Source: Meiothermus sp. QL-1
Lineage (GTDB): Bacteria > Deinococcota > Deinococci > Deinococcales > Thermaceae
Direction of reading: 5' to 3'
Length of the DNA: 64,000 bases
NCBI RefSeq assembly: GCF_003351145.1
Contig: NZ_QQSV01000004.1
Coordinates: forward strand, 1-64,000
Both the position numbers and the translations under genes were made by a program. Of this stretch, positions 25,023 through 33,478 are shown in pieces. The notes beneath the pieces are model-generated. The model worked only from the letters and a program-made list of their open reading frames with translations, had not been told where the DNA came from and did no database searches. Positions within the stretch are counted from its first letter, which is position 1. Each line of letters starts with the position of its first letter.

Positions 25023-25694
25023 ATGGAGGCCTTCCTCCTCCACGCGGAGGCCTATGGGAGGAAAGTTTCCCCTGGTGCCCGCGCTAACCTGCTGGTGCAC
25101 ATGGGCAAGCGGGCCCCCCGGGTCGTTCCCCTGCGTACCCAGGATTGGCTGGAGCTCCCTCCTCCCTTGCCCCGCATTCCTGACCTCGAGGCGTTCTGGA
25201 AGGAGCTGGCAAAGGCCCCCCTCCTGGAGGCGGAGTTGGACTTCTACGGGGGCTTGGCCACCCTCTTGGCCCTCTACCTCTACCCGGAGGGGGCAGAGGG
25301 GTCCCTGGCTTTGGCCCGAGAGGTGGCCGGAAGGCGGTGGCCTTGGCCCTTACCCCAGAGCTTTCGCACCTGGCTTGAAGGGGAAGGCCGCCTCCTCTAC
25401 CCCTACCACCCCCTCCTGGTGGCCCGAAGGCGGGCCGCCTTCGTCTGGGAGTACCTGGCCCACGCCAATCTGGACTGGGCTCCTTGGGAGCGCCCCTTTC
25501 AGGACCTCCTTCCGCCCCTCAGGATGGCGGCCAGGACACACCCCCGGGAAGCAGGGGAGGTGGCCCGCTACCTCCTGGCCCGGGGGAAGGAGGTGAAGGC
25601 GAGGTTTCTGAGGGAGGGCAAGGAGGCGCACCTGGCCCTGCTGGAGCACCTTTTGGAGCCCTTTATCCCCCTGGCCCCCCTCGAGGGCAGTTAG
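25023..25694 (+). CDS. Hypothetical protein of the tRNA-Arg islet
   Basis: 223 residues, soluble, rich in Leu, Arg, Glu and Trp; helical in appearance with no catalytic motif seen. It starts directly after the stop of the preceding frame (TGA-ATG) and ends 16 bases before the attR-like repeat. Segments such as RRRAAFVWEYLAHANLDWAPWERPFQDLL suggest a folded domain. Function unknown. Position inside the att-bounded islet implies it is cargo brought by the integrated element. Confidence 0.65.
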   Translation: MEAFLLHAEAYGRKVSPGARANLLVHMGKRAPRVVPLRTQDWLELPPPLPRIPDLEAFWKELAKAPLLEAELDFYGGLATLLALYLYPEGAEGSLALAREVAGRRWPWPLPQSFRTWLEGEGRLLYPYHPLLVARRRAAFVWEYLAHANLDWAPWERPFQDLLPPLRMAARTHPREAGEVARYLLARGKEVKARFLREGKEAHLALLEHLLEPFIPLAPLEGS

Positions 25695-25710
25695 CCTTGG
25701 CCCCGTCCCC

Positions 25711-25740
25711 CGGGGGTTCGAATCCTCCCGGGCGCCCCAC
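25711..25740. repeat. attR-like copy of the tRNA-Arg 3' end
   Basis: Thirty bases starting CGGGGGTTCGAATCC and matching 24309-24338 except at one position. It contains only the T-arm and half acceptor stem, so it is not a second tRNA. It marks the far end of the islet, presumably the original 3' end of the tRNA before integration or the phage-borne copy. Confidence 0.8.
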
Positions 25741-25756
25741 CGAATACAGGACTTTC

Positions 25757-25775
25757 CGCGACAGGTTCTGTCGCG
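25757..25775. repeat. Inverted repeat just outside attR
   Basis: CGCGACAG (25757-25764) and CTGTCGCG (25768-25775) pair perfectly with a three-base loop. No T-tract follows, so a simple terminator is unlikely; a transcript-processing or protein-binding site is possible. Confidence 0.45.
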
Positions 25776-25797
25776 CTAGGGCCGCAAACTGGCCCGC

Positions 25798-25914
25798 GTG
25801 AAGCCCGTTGTACGCCTGCTCTTGGCCGCGGCGGGGGGTCTTATCTTAGGCCTGTTTTTTGGTTTCAGCCCGCTGGAGGCATTCGATGGGCCCAAGTGCT
25901 GTCCTGGGAGCTAA
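25798..25914 (+). CDS. Possible 38-residue single-span membrane peptide
   Basis: From a GTG at 25798 the frame encodes 38 residues: a short basic start (MKPVVR), a hydrophobic run LLLAAAGGLILGLFFGF, and a tail ending PKCCPGS before TAA at 25912. The layout is that of a small membrane or exported peptide with a Cys pair. No ribosome-binding site is evident, so it may also be a remnant of a longer gene. Confidence 0.35.
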   Translation: MKPVVRLLLAAAGGLILGLFFGFSPLEAFDGPKCCPGS

Positions 25915-25925
25915 TATAGCGAGGG

Positions 25926-27563
25926 ATGCGCCTGGGCCGCACCGAGGAGATTCGCCTTAGCCTGGAGGCCCTCCTGGAAAACCATCCCGACAGGGTGGTC
26001 CCTTTCCTGGAAGGCCTGTTGCGAAGCTGTAAAAACTACGAGGACGCCGTGCGGGTGGCCAGGGAGGGCTTCGCTGTCCTACCCCCTGCCTTCCTTGAGG
26101 CGCACCCCCGCGCTAGCGTGCTTTACGCCCAGGCGCTGAACCAGGCCCGGATGCATTCCGAGCTGCTCGAGCTGACCCGAACCCCCCACCCCGCCCTTTC
26201 TCCTCCCGAGCGGGCCCAGTTCATGCTGTACCGAAGCTGGGCCCTCCTCCAGGTCCAGCGCTACGAGGAGGCCCTGGGGCTGCTGGAAGAGATACGGGGC
26301 GACCTTGAGCCCAGCCACCTGGGCCTGTGGCTGCGCTACCGGGCGAGTGCGCTGGCCCGCTTGAACCGGCCGGGCTGGCAGCAGGGCTTTGAGGCGGCCA
26401 GAGCCCATCTCCAAGGAGCTTCCCTGGGCCGATGCCTGATCGAGTGGGCCTACCACCTCCACCAGGAGGGCCACCTCGCCCAGGCCCGCAGCCTCTGGGC
26501 CGAGGCGCTGGCCTACCTGGAGGCAGACCCTTACTACCAGGCCTGGGCCCACCACAGCCTGGGCATCACCGTGCTGCACAGCCGGCCTGAGGAGGCCGAG
26601 CACCACCTGCTGCAGGCGGTGGAGCTCAGCCGGCGCAAGGAGGCCGCAGCCTTCCGGGCCCGAGCCCTGTGCGGCCTGGCCGCTACGCGGCGGGTGATGG
26701 GCGAGTGGGAGCGGGCCCTGCACAGCTACCGGGCCGCCGCCAAGGCCGCCTCCGAGGCCGACGACCGCCGGGAGGCCCACTGGGGCATGGGCTTCACACT
26801 GCGCCTCATGAAGCGGCCCAGCGAAGCCCTGGCCCAGTTCTGGCAGGCCCACGCGGCTGAACCTGCCGATTACCTCTATGTGGACATCGCCCTCGCCCAC
26901 CTGATGCTGGGCGACCTGGAAAGTGCCGAGGTCGCTCTGGGCCAGGCCCGCCAAATCGACCGGAAAAGCGCCATGAAAGCCCTTCTGGCCCGGGCCGAGC
27001 TGGCCCGCCAAAAGGGCCAGCCCAAAACTCTGGCCGCTCTGCTGGGCGAAATTGACTGGCAGCAACCGTGGATTCGGGAAGAAAAGCCCTGTCTGGAAGC
27101 CCTGTTCACCCTGGCCGAACAGCAGGGGTATCTGGAACCCCAAGAGCCCCGAAAAGAAGCCCTGGTGGTGGAGGTGCAGGCGAGCGGGGTGCTGCAGGTC
27201 CGGGTGAACGGCCGGGAGGTTCCCCTGAGTCCCACCAGCCGGGCCGCTGAGATCCTGGTGCTGCTGCTGGAGCACGGAGGCGAGAGCACTTTGGATGCGC
27301 TGATGGACCACCTCTTCCCCGAGGAGACCGACCGCCAGAAGGCCCGCCGGGCCATCTGGCCCCACCTCGGGCGGCTCCGGGAGGCGCTCGGCTGGGCGCA
27401 GAGCGTGGAGGCCCGGGGAGGCACCTACCGCCTCGACCCCCGGGCCCAGTGGATCTACGACCTGCACGACCCCCAGGTGAGGCGGCGTGGAAAATTTCTG
27501 GAGGGCATCTTCTCCAACTGGGTCCAGGAGCGCCGCGAAGAACTCCTCTGCGAGCTGGAGTAA
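25926..27563 (+). CDS. TPR-repeat protein with C-terminal winged-helix-like domain (probable regulator)
   Basis: 545 residues. About 90-390 is a chain of degenerate tetratricopeptide repeats (for example AQFMLYRSWALLQVQRYEEALGLLEEI, RALCGLAATRRVMGEWERALHSYRAAAKAA). From about 405 the sequence turns to VVEVQASGVLQVRVNGREVPLSPTSRAAEILVLLLEHGG and DALMDHLFPEETDRQKARRAIWPHLGRLREAL, reminiscent of the OmpR/SARP-type DNA-binding domain, here C-terminal instead of N-terminal. Probably a transcription regulator scaffold. TAATAT (25912-25917) lies eight bases before the ATG, fitting a leaderless message. It lies upstream of the WYL-cas region. Confidence 0.7.
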   Translation: MRLGRTEEIRLSLEALLENHPDRVVPFLEGLLRSCKNYEDAVRVAREGFAVLPPAFLEAHPRASVLYAQALNQARMHSELLELTRTPHPALSPPERAQFMLYRSWALLQVQRYEEALGLLEEIRGDLEPSHLGLWLRYRASALARLNRPGWQQGFEAARAHLQGASLGRCLIEWAYHLHQEGHLAQARSLWAEALAYLEADPYYQAWAHHSLGITVLHSRPEEAEHHLLQAVELSRRKEAAAFRARALCGLAATRRVMGEWERALHSYRAAAKAASEADDRREAHWGMGFTLRLMKRPSEALAQFWQAHAAEPADYLYVDIALAHLMLGDLESAEVALGQARQIDRKSAMKALLARAELARQKGQPKTLAALLGEIDWQQPWIREEKPCLEALFTLAEQQGYLEPQEPRKEALVVEVQASGVLQVRVNGREVPLSPTSRAAEILVLLLEHGGESTLDALMDHLFPEETDRQKARRAIWPHLGRLREALGWAQSVEARGGTYRLDPRAQWIYDLHDPQVRRRGKFLEGIFSNWVQERREELLCELE

Positions 27564-27682
27564 CGGGCTCGAGGCTCCCTTTGTTGAGCCAGGGTTTGGC
27601 AAGTTATCTGCAAGCAAAAAGCGGTCCGAGCAGCTTTCGACGACCTGTAGACGGGCCAGGCCTAAACTAGAGCCCGTCGAAT

Positions 27683-28672
27683 ATGCTCCGCAAAAGCGCC
27701 CACCACCAAAAGGCCCAGCACCTGCTGGAGGCCCGCGAACTCCTGCTGGTCCGGCCCTACACGGCCCTCGAGCTGGCCCGGTTGCTTGGGGTTAACAAGC
27801 GCACCGCCTTGCGCTACATCGAAGAGCTCGGTGCGATAGAGGTAATGCGGGATGGGCGCTCGCCCCGCTACCAGCTTATGCAGAAGGAGGAGCTGAGCCC
27901 GGTGGAGGCCCTGGTCACCCACAGCGCCCTGCGGCTCCTCTACCACCACACCCCCGGCTACGAGCCCACCTACCTCTCAGCGCTGAACAAGCTGGCCCGG
28001 CGGCTGCCCATGCCCGTCCAGGAGCTGGCCCTCAAGAGCACCCAGGACCTCCAGCACCGCAGTCTGGCCTACCAGGACCAGGGGCTGGCCATGGCCAGGG
28101 TGGCCGAGGCCTGGTTCAAGCAGCAGCTCCTCGAGTTCGACTACCTGAAACCGGGCGGCTCGGGGCGGCCCCGGAAAAACCTCATCGAGGTCTACTTCCT
28201 CGAGGTCTCCCGCACCAACCTGGGTATGTATGTCATAGGCTACGAACGCAACCACCACAAGGCCCTGCGCACCTACAAGCTGAGCCGGATGCGCCGGCTG
28301 CGGCTGGTGGGAGAGCCCGGAGCCTATACCATCCCCAAGGACTTCGACCCCCGGGCTTATCTGTCGAATGCCTGGGGGGTGGTGGGCAGCAGTGGGGGCC
28401 AGCCGGTAGAGGTACGCCTCCTGTTCCGCCCCGAAGCCGCCTACCGCATCGAGGAAGGGGGTTATCCCAACCTGCGCATCCACCACAAGCACCCCGACGG
28501 CCGGCTAGAGGTGGTGATTACCGCGGGCACCGACAGCCAGAACTTCCCCCTGGAGCTCCTCTCCTGGGTGCAGAGCTGGGGGGCCCGGGTAGAGGTGCTG
28601 GAGCCGGAAAACCTGCGCCAAAGATGGCTGCAGGAGGCCCAGCAGATTGCCGCCCTTCGCGACAAGATTTGA
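27683..28672 (+). CDS. Helix-turn-helix WYL-domain transcriptional regulator, cas-associated
   Basis: 329 residues. Residues 1-65 form a winged HTH (YTALELARLLGVNKRTALRYIEELG). A WYL-like core spans about 140-220 (LLEFDYL...YFLEVSRTNLGMYVIGYER), followed by a WCX-type C-terminal domain (about 240-325, PVEVRLLFRPEAAYRIEE). WYL proteins sense ligands, including nucleic acid or nucleotides, and several control CRISPR-Cas loci. It stops 17 bases before cas3 on the same strand, so it may be transcribed with and regulate the cas operon. Confidence 0.85.
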   Translation: MLRKSAHHQKAQHLLEARELLLVRPYTALELARLLGVNKRTALRYIEELGAIEVMRDGRSPRYQLMQKEELSPVEALVTHSALRLLYHHTPGYEPTYLSALNKLARRLPMPVQELALKSTQDLQHRSLAYQDQGLAMARVAEAWFKQQLLEFDYLKPGGSGRPRKNLIEVYFLEVSRTNLGMYVIGYERNHHKALRTYKLSRMRRLRLVGEPGAYTIPKDFDPRAYLSNAWGVVGSSGGQPVEVRLLFRPEAAYRIEEGGYPNLRIHHKHPDGRLEVVITAGTDSQNFPLELLSWVQSWGARVEVLEPENLRQRWLQEAQQIAALRDKI

Positions 28673-28689
28673 CGCGCTAAGAAGGTTAT

Positions 28690-31458
28690 ATGGAGCCTAT
28701 GGAAAACCTAGCCATAGCCCTCTGGGCCAAAAGCGGGGACCCCTACCACCCCCTCCTGGCCCACATGCTGGACACGGCCGCGGTGGCCCTGGCCATCCTG
28801 GAGCGGGAACCCGAGCGCACGCGACACCTTTATGCCCAGGACTGGGGCCTACCGGAAGAGGAGGCCAAGAGGCTGGCGGCTTTCCTTGCCGGCCTTCACG
28901 ACCTGGGCAAGGCCAGCCCCGTCTTCCAGGCGGCCTGGCCCGAAGGGGCAAAGAGGCTTAAGGCCCAGGGCCTCACCTGGGACGAGGAACTGGTAAAGGA
29001 AAGCTGGGTGGCCCACGGGGTGTTCACCGAGCTCTACCTGAAGGAAGTGCTCAAGAAGCTGGGCTTCTCCCGCAGGGCCGCCAGGCAAATCGCCCAAGGC
29101 CTGGGGGCCCACCACGGCTTCCAGGCCCAAGCCAACGAGCTTGACAAAGGCAGGGACCACGTGGCCTGCGAACCAGAAGGCTGGGATGAGGTCCGGCGCT
29201 TCCTGGTGGAGCGCCTTCACCAAGCCCTAGGCACCCCCTGCCAGAAGCTCCCCTCGGACCACAACCCCTCCCCCGCAGCCATCCTGCGGGTCATGGCCTT
29301 GGCCTCCTTCGCCGACTGGATTGCCTCAGACGCCAGCTTCTTCCCCTACGCTAACCGGCCCCACCCCCTAAGCTGGGATTACTGGAAGGAAGCCCTAGAC
29401 CGGGCCAGGAAGGCCTTGGACGCCCTTCCCTGGCCCTCTCCCGTGCCATCATCCCCCAAAACCTTCCAGGAACTTTTTCCTTTCCCCCCCAACCCCCTCC
29501 AGCGGAAGGTGTCTGAACTTTTGGAGGGCGTTCAGGAGCCAGTGTTGCTCCTGGTGGAGGCCCCCATGGGCCTGGGCAAGACGGAAGCTGCCCTCTTCGC
29601 CTACCACCTCCTGCAAGGCCGGCTTGCGCACCGGGGCCTCTACGTGGCCCTGCCCACCCAGGCCACGGCCAACGGCCTCTTCCCCCGGGTGAAGGGGTTT
29701 TTAGAGAAGTTGGGAACCCAAGCCCCCCTGGACCTACAGCTCCAGCACGGGGCCGCCCCCCTGAACCCGGCCTATGAGGCGCTTCTGGAGCGGGCCCGGC
29801 CCCAGCAGGTATACGAGGAAGAGGGGGCCGTGGTGGCCTCCGCCTGGTTCTCCGCCAAAAAGCGGGCCATGCTCTCGGGGCACGGGGTGGGCACCCTGGA
29901 CCAGGCCCTTTTGGGGGTGCTCAAGGTCAAGCACCACTTCATCCGCCTCTGGGGCCTCATGAACCGGGTGGTGGTGCTGGACGAGGTGCACGCCTACGAC
30001 ACCTACACCTCGGGCCTCCTCAAGGCCCTCCTCCGCTGGCTCCGCGCCCTGGGTTCCAGCGTGGTGCTCATGACCGCTACCTTGCCCAAGGCCAAGCGCA
30101 AGGAGCTCCTGGCCGCCTGGGGGGTGGCGGAAACCGGCCTTCCCCCTTATCCCCGGGCGGCGGCCTTCTCAGAAGGGAGGCTTCTTGGGGCCTGTGGGCT
30201 ACCCCCAGAAAGCTCCAAGGCGCTCCGTATAGAAGCCGCTCCGGTGAAACCCTCTTCCCTGGCGGAAGCCCTGAAGGGCGGCCTCCCCGGAGCCCTGGGA
30301 GCCATCGTGAACACCGTGGACCGGGCCCAGGCCCTCTACCAGGCCCTGGGGGAAGGAAAGAGGCTCACCCTGGCCGAACTCCTAGACCACCTGGGCCAGG
30401 GGCCCGAGGAAGGTCCCTGGCAGGACCTCCATGCCCTGCGGGAGGAAAAGGGGGAGGCCATAGTGGGCAAGCGCCTAGAAGACGGCACCCTGGTCTTCCT
30501 CCTCCACGCCCGCTTCCCCGCCGAGGAGCGGGCCCTGAGGGAAGGGGTGGCCCTGGCCCTCTTTGGCAAGCACGGGCCCAGGCCAGAGCGGGCCATCCTG
30601 GTGGCCACCCAGGTGGCGGAGCAGAGCCTGGACCTGGACTTTGACCTGCTCTACACCGACCTGGCCCCCATAGACCTCCTCTTCCAGCGGGCAGGCCGGC
30701 TCCACCGCCACCCCCGGGCAAGACCAGGGCATCTCCAGGAAGCCTGCCTGCTGGTGGGCGGCCTGGAAGGGGAACCCGAGTTTGGGGGGGAGCTCCACTG
30801 GAACCGGGTCTATGAGGACTACGTTCTCCTCTCCACCTGGCTTTCCCTGGGGGAAAGGAAGATGCTGGAGGTGCCGAAGGACCTCGAGGGCCTCCTGGAG
30901 GAGGTCTATGGCCGAAGCCCCCAAGACTTCCCCCAAAACTTGCAAAAGCGCGCCCAGGAAGCCCATAAGAGGCTGGCAGAACGCCAGCAAGGGGAGGAGA
31001 AAACCGCAAAAAACCTGGCGCTGTGGGAGCTGGAAGGGCTCCTCAGCCAGACCGAGGCCTCTGACCTACCGGTTGCATTCCGCCTAGACGACGAGGCCGA
31101 GGACGAGCGCACCCAGCGCTTCCTCACCCGCCTGGGGGACCCCAGCGTGGCCGTGGTGCCCCTCTACAAGGTAGGGGATGGCCATTTCCTTGACCCCTAC
31201 GGCCGGCACCCCGCCAGGCTCAAAGGGGAGCTTTCCAAGGAGGAGGTGCTGGCCCTCTGGCGGCGTGCGGTGCGGCTTTCCCGCCCTCCCATCCCCAAGG
31301 TGCTCCTAGAAAAGGAGCCACCCTCCGCCTGGCGCAAAAGCGGCCTCCTGCGGGGCTTGCGGCCTCTGGAGGTGGGTCAATTCTTCCCTCTGAAGGAAGG
31401 GGGCACCCTTGGGGTGGAGCTGGACCCGGAGCTAGGGGTGGTGTACAGGCGGGGTTAA
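28690..31458 (+). CDS. cas3: CRISPR-associated nuclease-helicase Cas3 (type I-E)
   Basis: 922 residues. The HD nuclease has His25 (LLAHMLDTA), GLHDLGK (His70-Asp71) and GAHHGF near 139. The helicase has VEAPMGLGKTEAALFAYHLLQG (Walker A, about 290), VVVLDEVHAYDTYTSGLLKAL (DEVH box), VLMTATLPKAKRKEL, and QRAGRLHRH (motif VI, about 670), so it appears catalytically complete. Cas3 is recruited by Cascade with target DNA and degrades the displaced strand. Start: ATG 28690 or the in-frame ATG nine bases later. First gene of the cas operon. Confidence 0.97.
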   Translation: MEPMENLAIALWAKSGDPYHPLLAHMLDTAAVALAILEREPERTRHLYAQDWGLPEEEAKRLAAFLAGLHDLGKASPVFQAAWPEGAKRLKAQGLTWDEELVKESWVAHGVFTELYLKEVLKKLGFSRRAARQIAQGLGAHHGFQAQANELDKGRDHVACEPEGWDEVRRFLVERLHQALGTPCQKLPSDHNPSPAAILRVMALASFADWIASDASFFPYANRPHPLSWDYWKEALDRARKALDALPWPSPVPSSPKTFQELFPFPPNPLQRKVSELLEGVQEPVLLLVEAPMGLGKTEAALFAYHLLQGRLAHRGLYVALPTQATANGLFPRVKGFLEKLGTQAPLDLQLQHGAAPLNPAYEALLERARPQQVYEEEGAVVASAWFSAKKRAMLSGHGVGTLDQALLGVLKVKHHFIRLWGLMNRVVVLDEVHAYDTYTSGLLKALLRWLRALGSSVVLMTATLPKAKRKELLAAWGVAETGLPPYPRAAAFSEGRLLGACGLPPESSKALRIEAAPVKPSSLAEALKGGLPGALGAIVNTVDRAQALYQALGEGKRLTLAELLDHLGQGPEEGPWQDLHALREEKGEAIVGKRLEDGTLVFLLHARFPAEERALREGVALALFGKHGPRPERAILVATQVAEQSLDLDFDLLYTDLAPIDLLFQRAGRLHRHPRARPGHLQEACLLVGGLEGEPEFGGELHWNRVYEDYVLLSTWLSLGERKMLEVPKDLEGLLEEVYGRSPQDFPQNLQKRAQEAHKRLAERQQGEEKTAKNLALWELEGLLSQTEASDLPVAFRLDDEAEDERTQRFLTRLGDPSVAVVPLYKVGDGHFLDPYGRHPARLKGELSKEEVLALWRRAVRLSRPPIPKVLLEKEPPSAWRKSGLLRGLRPLEVGQFFPLKEGGTLGVELDPELGVVYRRG

Positions 31459-31516
31459 ATCCGTCAGGGGTTGTCGGCTTAGGGTGCTACCCTGCGAGGA
31501 AAAGGAGGTGGAGCGC

Positions 31517-32956
31517 TTGGCCAAGTTTAACCTGCTAGAGGAACCCTGGATCCCGGTGCTGGAGGGGGGCCAGGTACGGGAGGTGAGCCTCCGAGAGGCG
31601 TTGTTCAGGGCCACTTCCATAGAGCGCATAGAAACCCCCTCCCCCCTGGAGGAGGCGGCCCTGCACCGCCTTTTGCTGGCTGTCCTCTACCGCGCGGCAC
31701 CGCCAAGGGACCTGGACGAGGCCCTGGACCTCCTGGGAAAGGGCGGATTTGACCGAGGGGGACTAGACGCCTACCTGAACACCCACCAGGACCGCTTTTT
31801 CCTCTTCCACGACACCACCCCCTTCCTGCAAATCGCAGACCTTCCCGACCAGGACCCTCTCCCTTGGAGCAAGCTTCTTCCCGAGCTTTCCAACGGCAAC
31901 AACCCCACCCTCTTTGACCACACCCTGAACAGCAACCCGCCCACCGCCTCCTACGCCCAGGCGGCCCGGGCCCTGGTGGTGCACCAGACCTTTGCCCCAG
32001 GAGAGTCGTTGTGGCGCCTGGATGTGCCTGCGGCCAAGGACGCCCCCCTGGCCCGGCCCGCGGCTTTCCTGGTCACCGGGAGAAACCTTTTTGAAACCCT
32101 GGTGCTGAACCTGGTGCCCCAAAGGGACCCGGGAAAGCCCATCTGGGAACAACCCCCCCTATGCACCAAAGATGTGGAGGGCTACGCCACCCAATGGCCT
32201 CTGGAGGGCGCCGCCCGGGTCTACACCTGGCCTGCCCGGGGGGTGCGGCTTCTGGACCAGGGGAATGGCGTGCGCTTTATGGCCTACGGGCCTGGGGTCA
32301 TGCCCCAAGACGTGGGTTGGCGGGACCCCATGGTGGCCTACCGCCAGAAAAACAAGACCGGGCAGATCCTCACCTTGCGCCTCAGCATGGAAAAGAGCTT
32401 CTGGCGCGACTTCGGCGCCATGCTGCCCGGGGCTGGGGGAAGCTGGCCCGCGGCGCTTTCCCACGCCGCCCAGGTGGCCACGGAGGTGAAGCTTATACCC
32501 AGTATCCGGGTCCTGGGTCAGGTCTCAGGCCTGGCCAAGATGCTGGACATCCGGCGGGAGGTCTACCCCCTGCCCCCCGGTCTCATTTCCCCCAAGGGAG
32601 AAGCCCTTCTGCAGAGGGCTTTGGAGCTGGCGGAAGAACTGGGCCAGCGGCTCCAAACCGCCGCGTGGCGTCTGGCCCAGGAGGTTCTGGGCACCGACGA
32701 CCGACGCCAGCTTCAGGCTTTCAGGAACTCCCTTCCCCTCCTGCGCCTTTACTGGGCCGAGCTGGACGGGAGTTTTCCCCGGTTCCTCGAGGCCCTGAAC
32801 CACCCCGGGGCCATGGACCTTTGGCGGGAAGAACTCAAGAAGGCCGCCCGCCGCGCCTGGGAAGAAACCCGCCGCTCCCTGGGCACCCAGGCCCGGCACC
32901 TCAAGGCCCTGGTCCGGGGGGAAGAAACCCTAGGGGCTGCTCTGGCAGCGCTATGA
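31517..32956 (+). CDS. casA: Cascade large subunit Cse1 (CasA/Cas8e)
   Basis: The conserved N-terminus AKFNLLEEPWIPVL follows a TTG at 31517 with AAAGGAGG eight bases upstream, which is taken as the start (479 residues); GTG at 31508 and the frame extending to 31484 are alternatives. Cse1 recognises the PAM and recruits Cas3. Visible are SNGNNPTLFDHT near 125, VHQTFAPGESLWRLDVPAAKDAPLARPA near 155, and the C-terminal four-helix region. Length is normal for the Thermus branch. It follows cas3 after a 58-base gap that holds the start. Confidence 0.93.
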   Translation: MAKFNLLEEPWIPVLEGGQVREVSLREALFRATSIERIETPSPLEEAALHRLLLAVLYRAAPPRDLDEALDLLGKGGFDRGGLDAYLNTHQDRFFLFHDTTPFLQIADLPDQDPLPWSKLLPELSNGNNPTLFDHTLNSNPPTASYAQAARALVVHQTFAPGESLWRLDVPAAKDAPLARPAAFLVTGRNLFETLVLNLVPQRDPGKPIWEQPPLCTKDVEGYATQWPLEGAARVYTWPARGVRLLDQGNGVRFMAYGPGVMPQDVGWRDPMVAYRQKNKTGQILTLRLSMEKSFWRDFGAMLPGAGGSWPAALSHAAQVATEVKLIPSIRVLGQVSGLAKMLDIRREVYPLPPGLISPKGEALLQRALELAEELGQRLQTAAWRLAQEVLGTDDRRQLQAFRNSLPLLRLYWAELDGSFPRFLEALNHPGAMDLWREELKKAARRAWEETRRSLGTQARHLKALVRGEETLGAALAAL

Positions 32957-32968
32957 GGAGGTGGGAAG

Positions 32969-33478
32969 GTGAGGGGAAAAGCGTTTTTGGATTGGCTGGA
33001 AAAACTCAAGGAGCAGAAGGCCTGGACGCCTGCTCGGGCCGCCCTAAAGCGTAGCCTGGCCTTTGACCCAGGTGCCTATCCCCCGGCCATGCCCTATGTG
33101 GAGCCCTTTGTGCAGAAGGAAAAAGAGGAAGAGGATTGGAAACGAGAAGCCCACTACTTGGTGGCGGCCCTCTATGCCCTGAAGGAAGGGAAGCACCAGG
33201 AGGGGCGTACCCTGGCCCGCGCCCTGCGGGAGGCCATGGAGGCCCGGGGCTCAGACAGCCTGGAGCGGCGCTTCCAAGCCCTGCTAGATGCCGACCGGGA
33301 CCAACTGGCCTTCCGTTTGCGGCAGGCGGTGGGCCTGGTGGAGGGGAGCCTGGACTTCGCCAGGCTCCTGGAAGACCTTCTGGATTGGTTCCAGCCAGAG
33401 CGCAGGGTACAGGCCCGTTGGGCCAAAGAGTTCTACGGCAAGGAAAGCGTAGAGGAGGAAAAGGAGGTGGTGGCATGA
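32969..33478 (+). CDS. casB: Cascade small subunit Cse2 (CasB)
   Basis: 169 residues from a GTG at 32969 behind GGTGGGAAG. An all-helical basic protein with VAALYALKEGKHQEGRTLARALREA and SLERRFQALLDADRDQLAFRLRQAVGLVEG, the Cse2 pattern. Two copies line the Cascade belly and hold displaced DNA. Starts 12 bases after casA and its stop overlaps the cas7 start as ATGA. Confidence 0.93.
   Translation: MRGKAFLDWLEKLKEQKAWTPARAALKRSLAFDPGAYPPAMPYVEPFVQKEKEEEDWKREAHYLVAALYALKEGKHQEGRTLARALREAMEARGSDSLERRFQALLDADRDQLAFRLRQAVGLVEGSLDFARLLEDLLDWFQPERRVQARWAKEFYGKESVEEEKEVVA

Noticed and set aside
25691-25740. Second tRNA gene near 25711
   Set aside because: Only the T-arm and half the acceptor are present; no anticodon or D-arm, so it is an att duplication.
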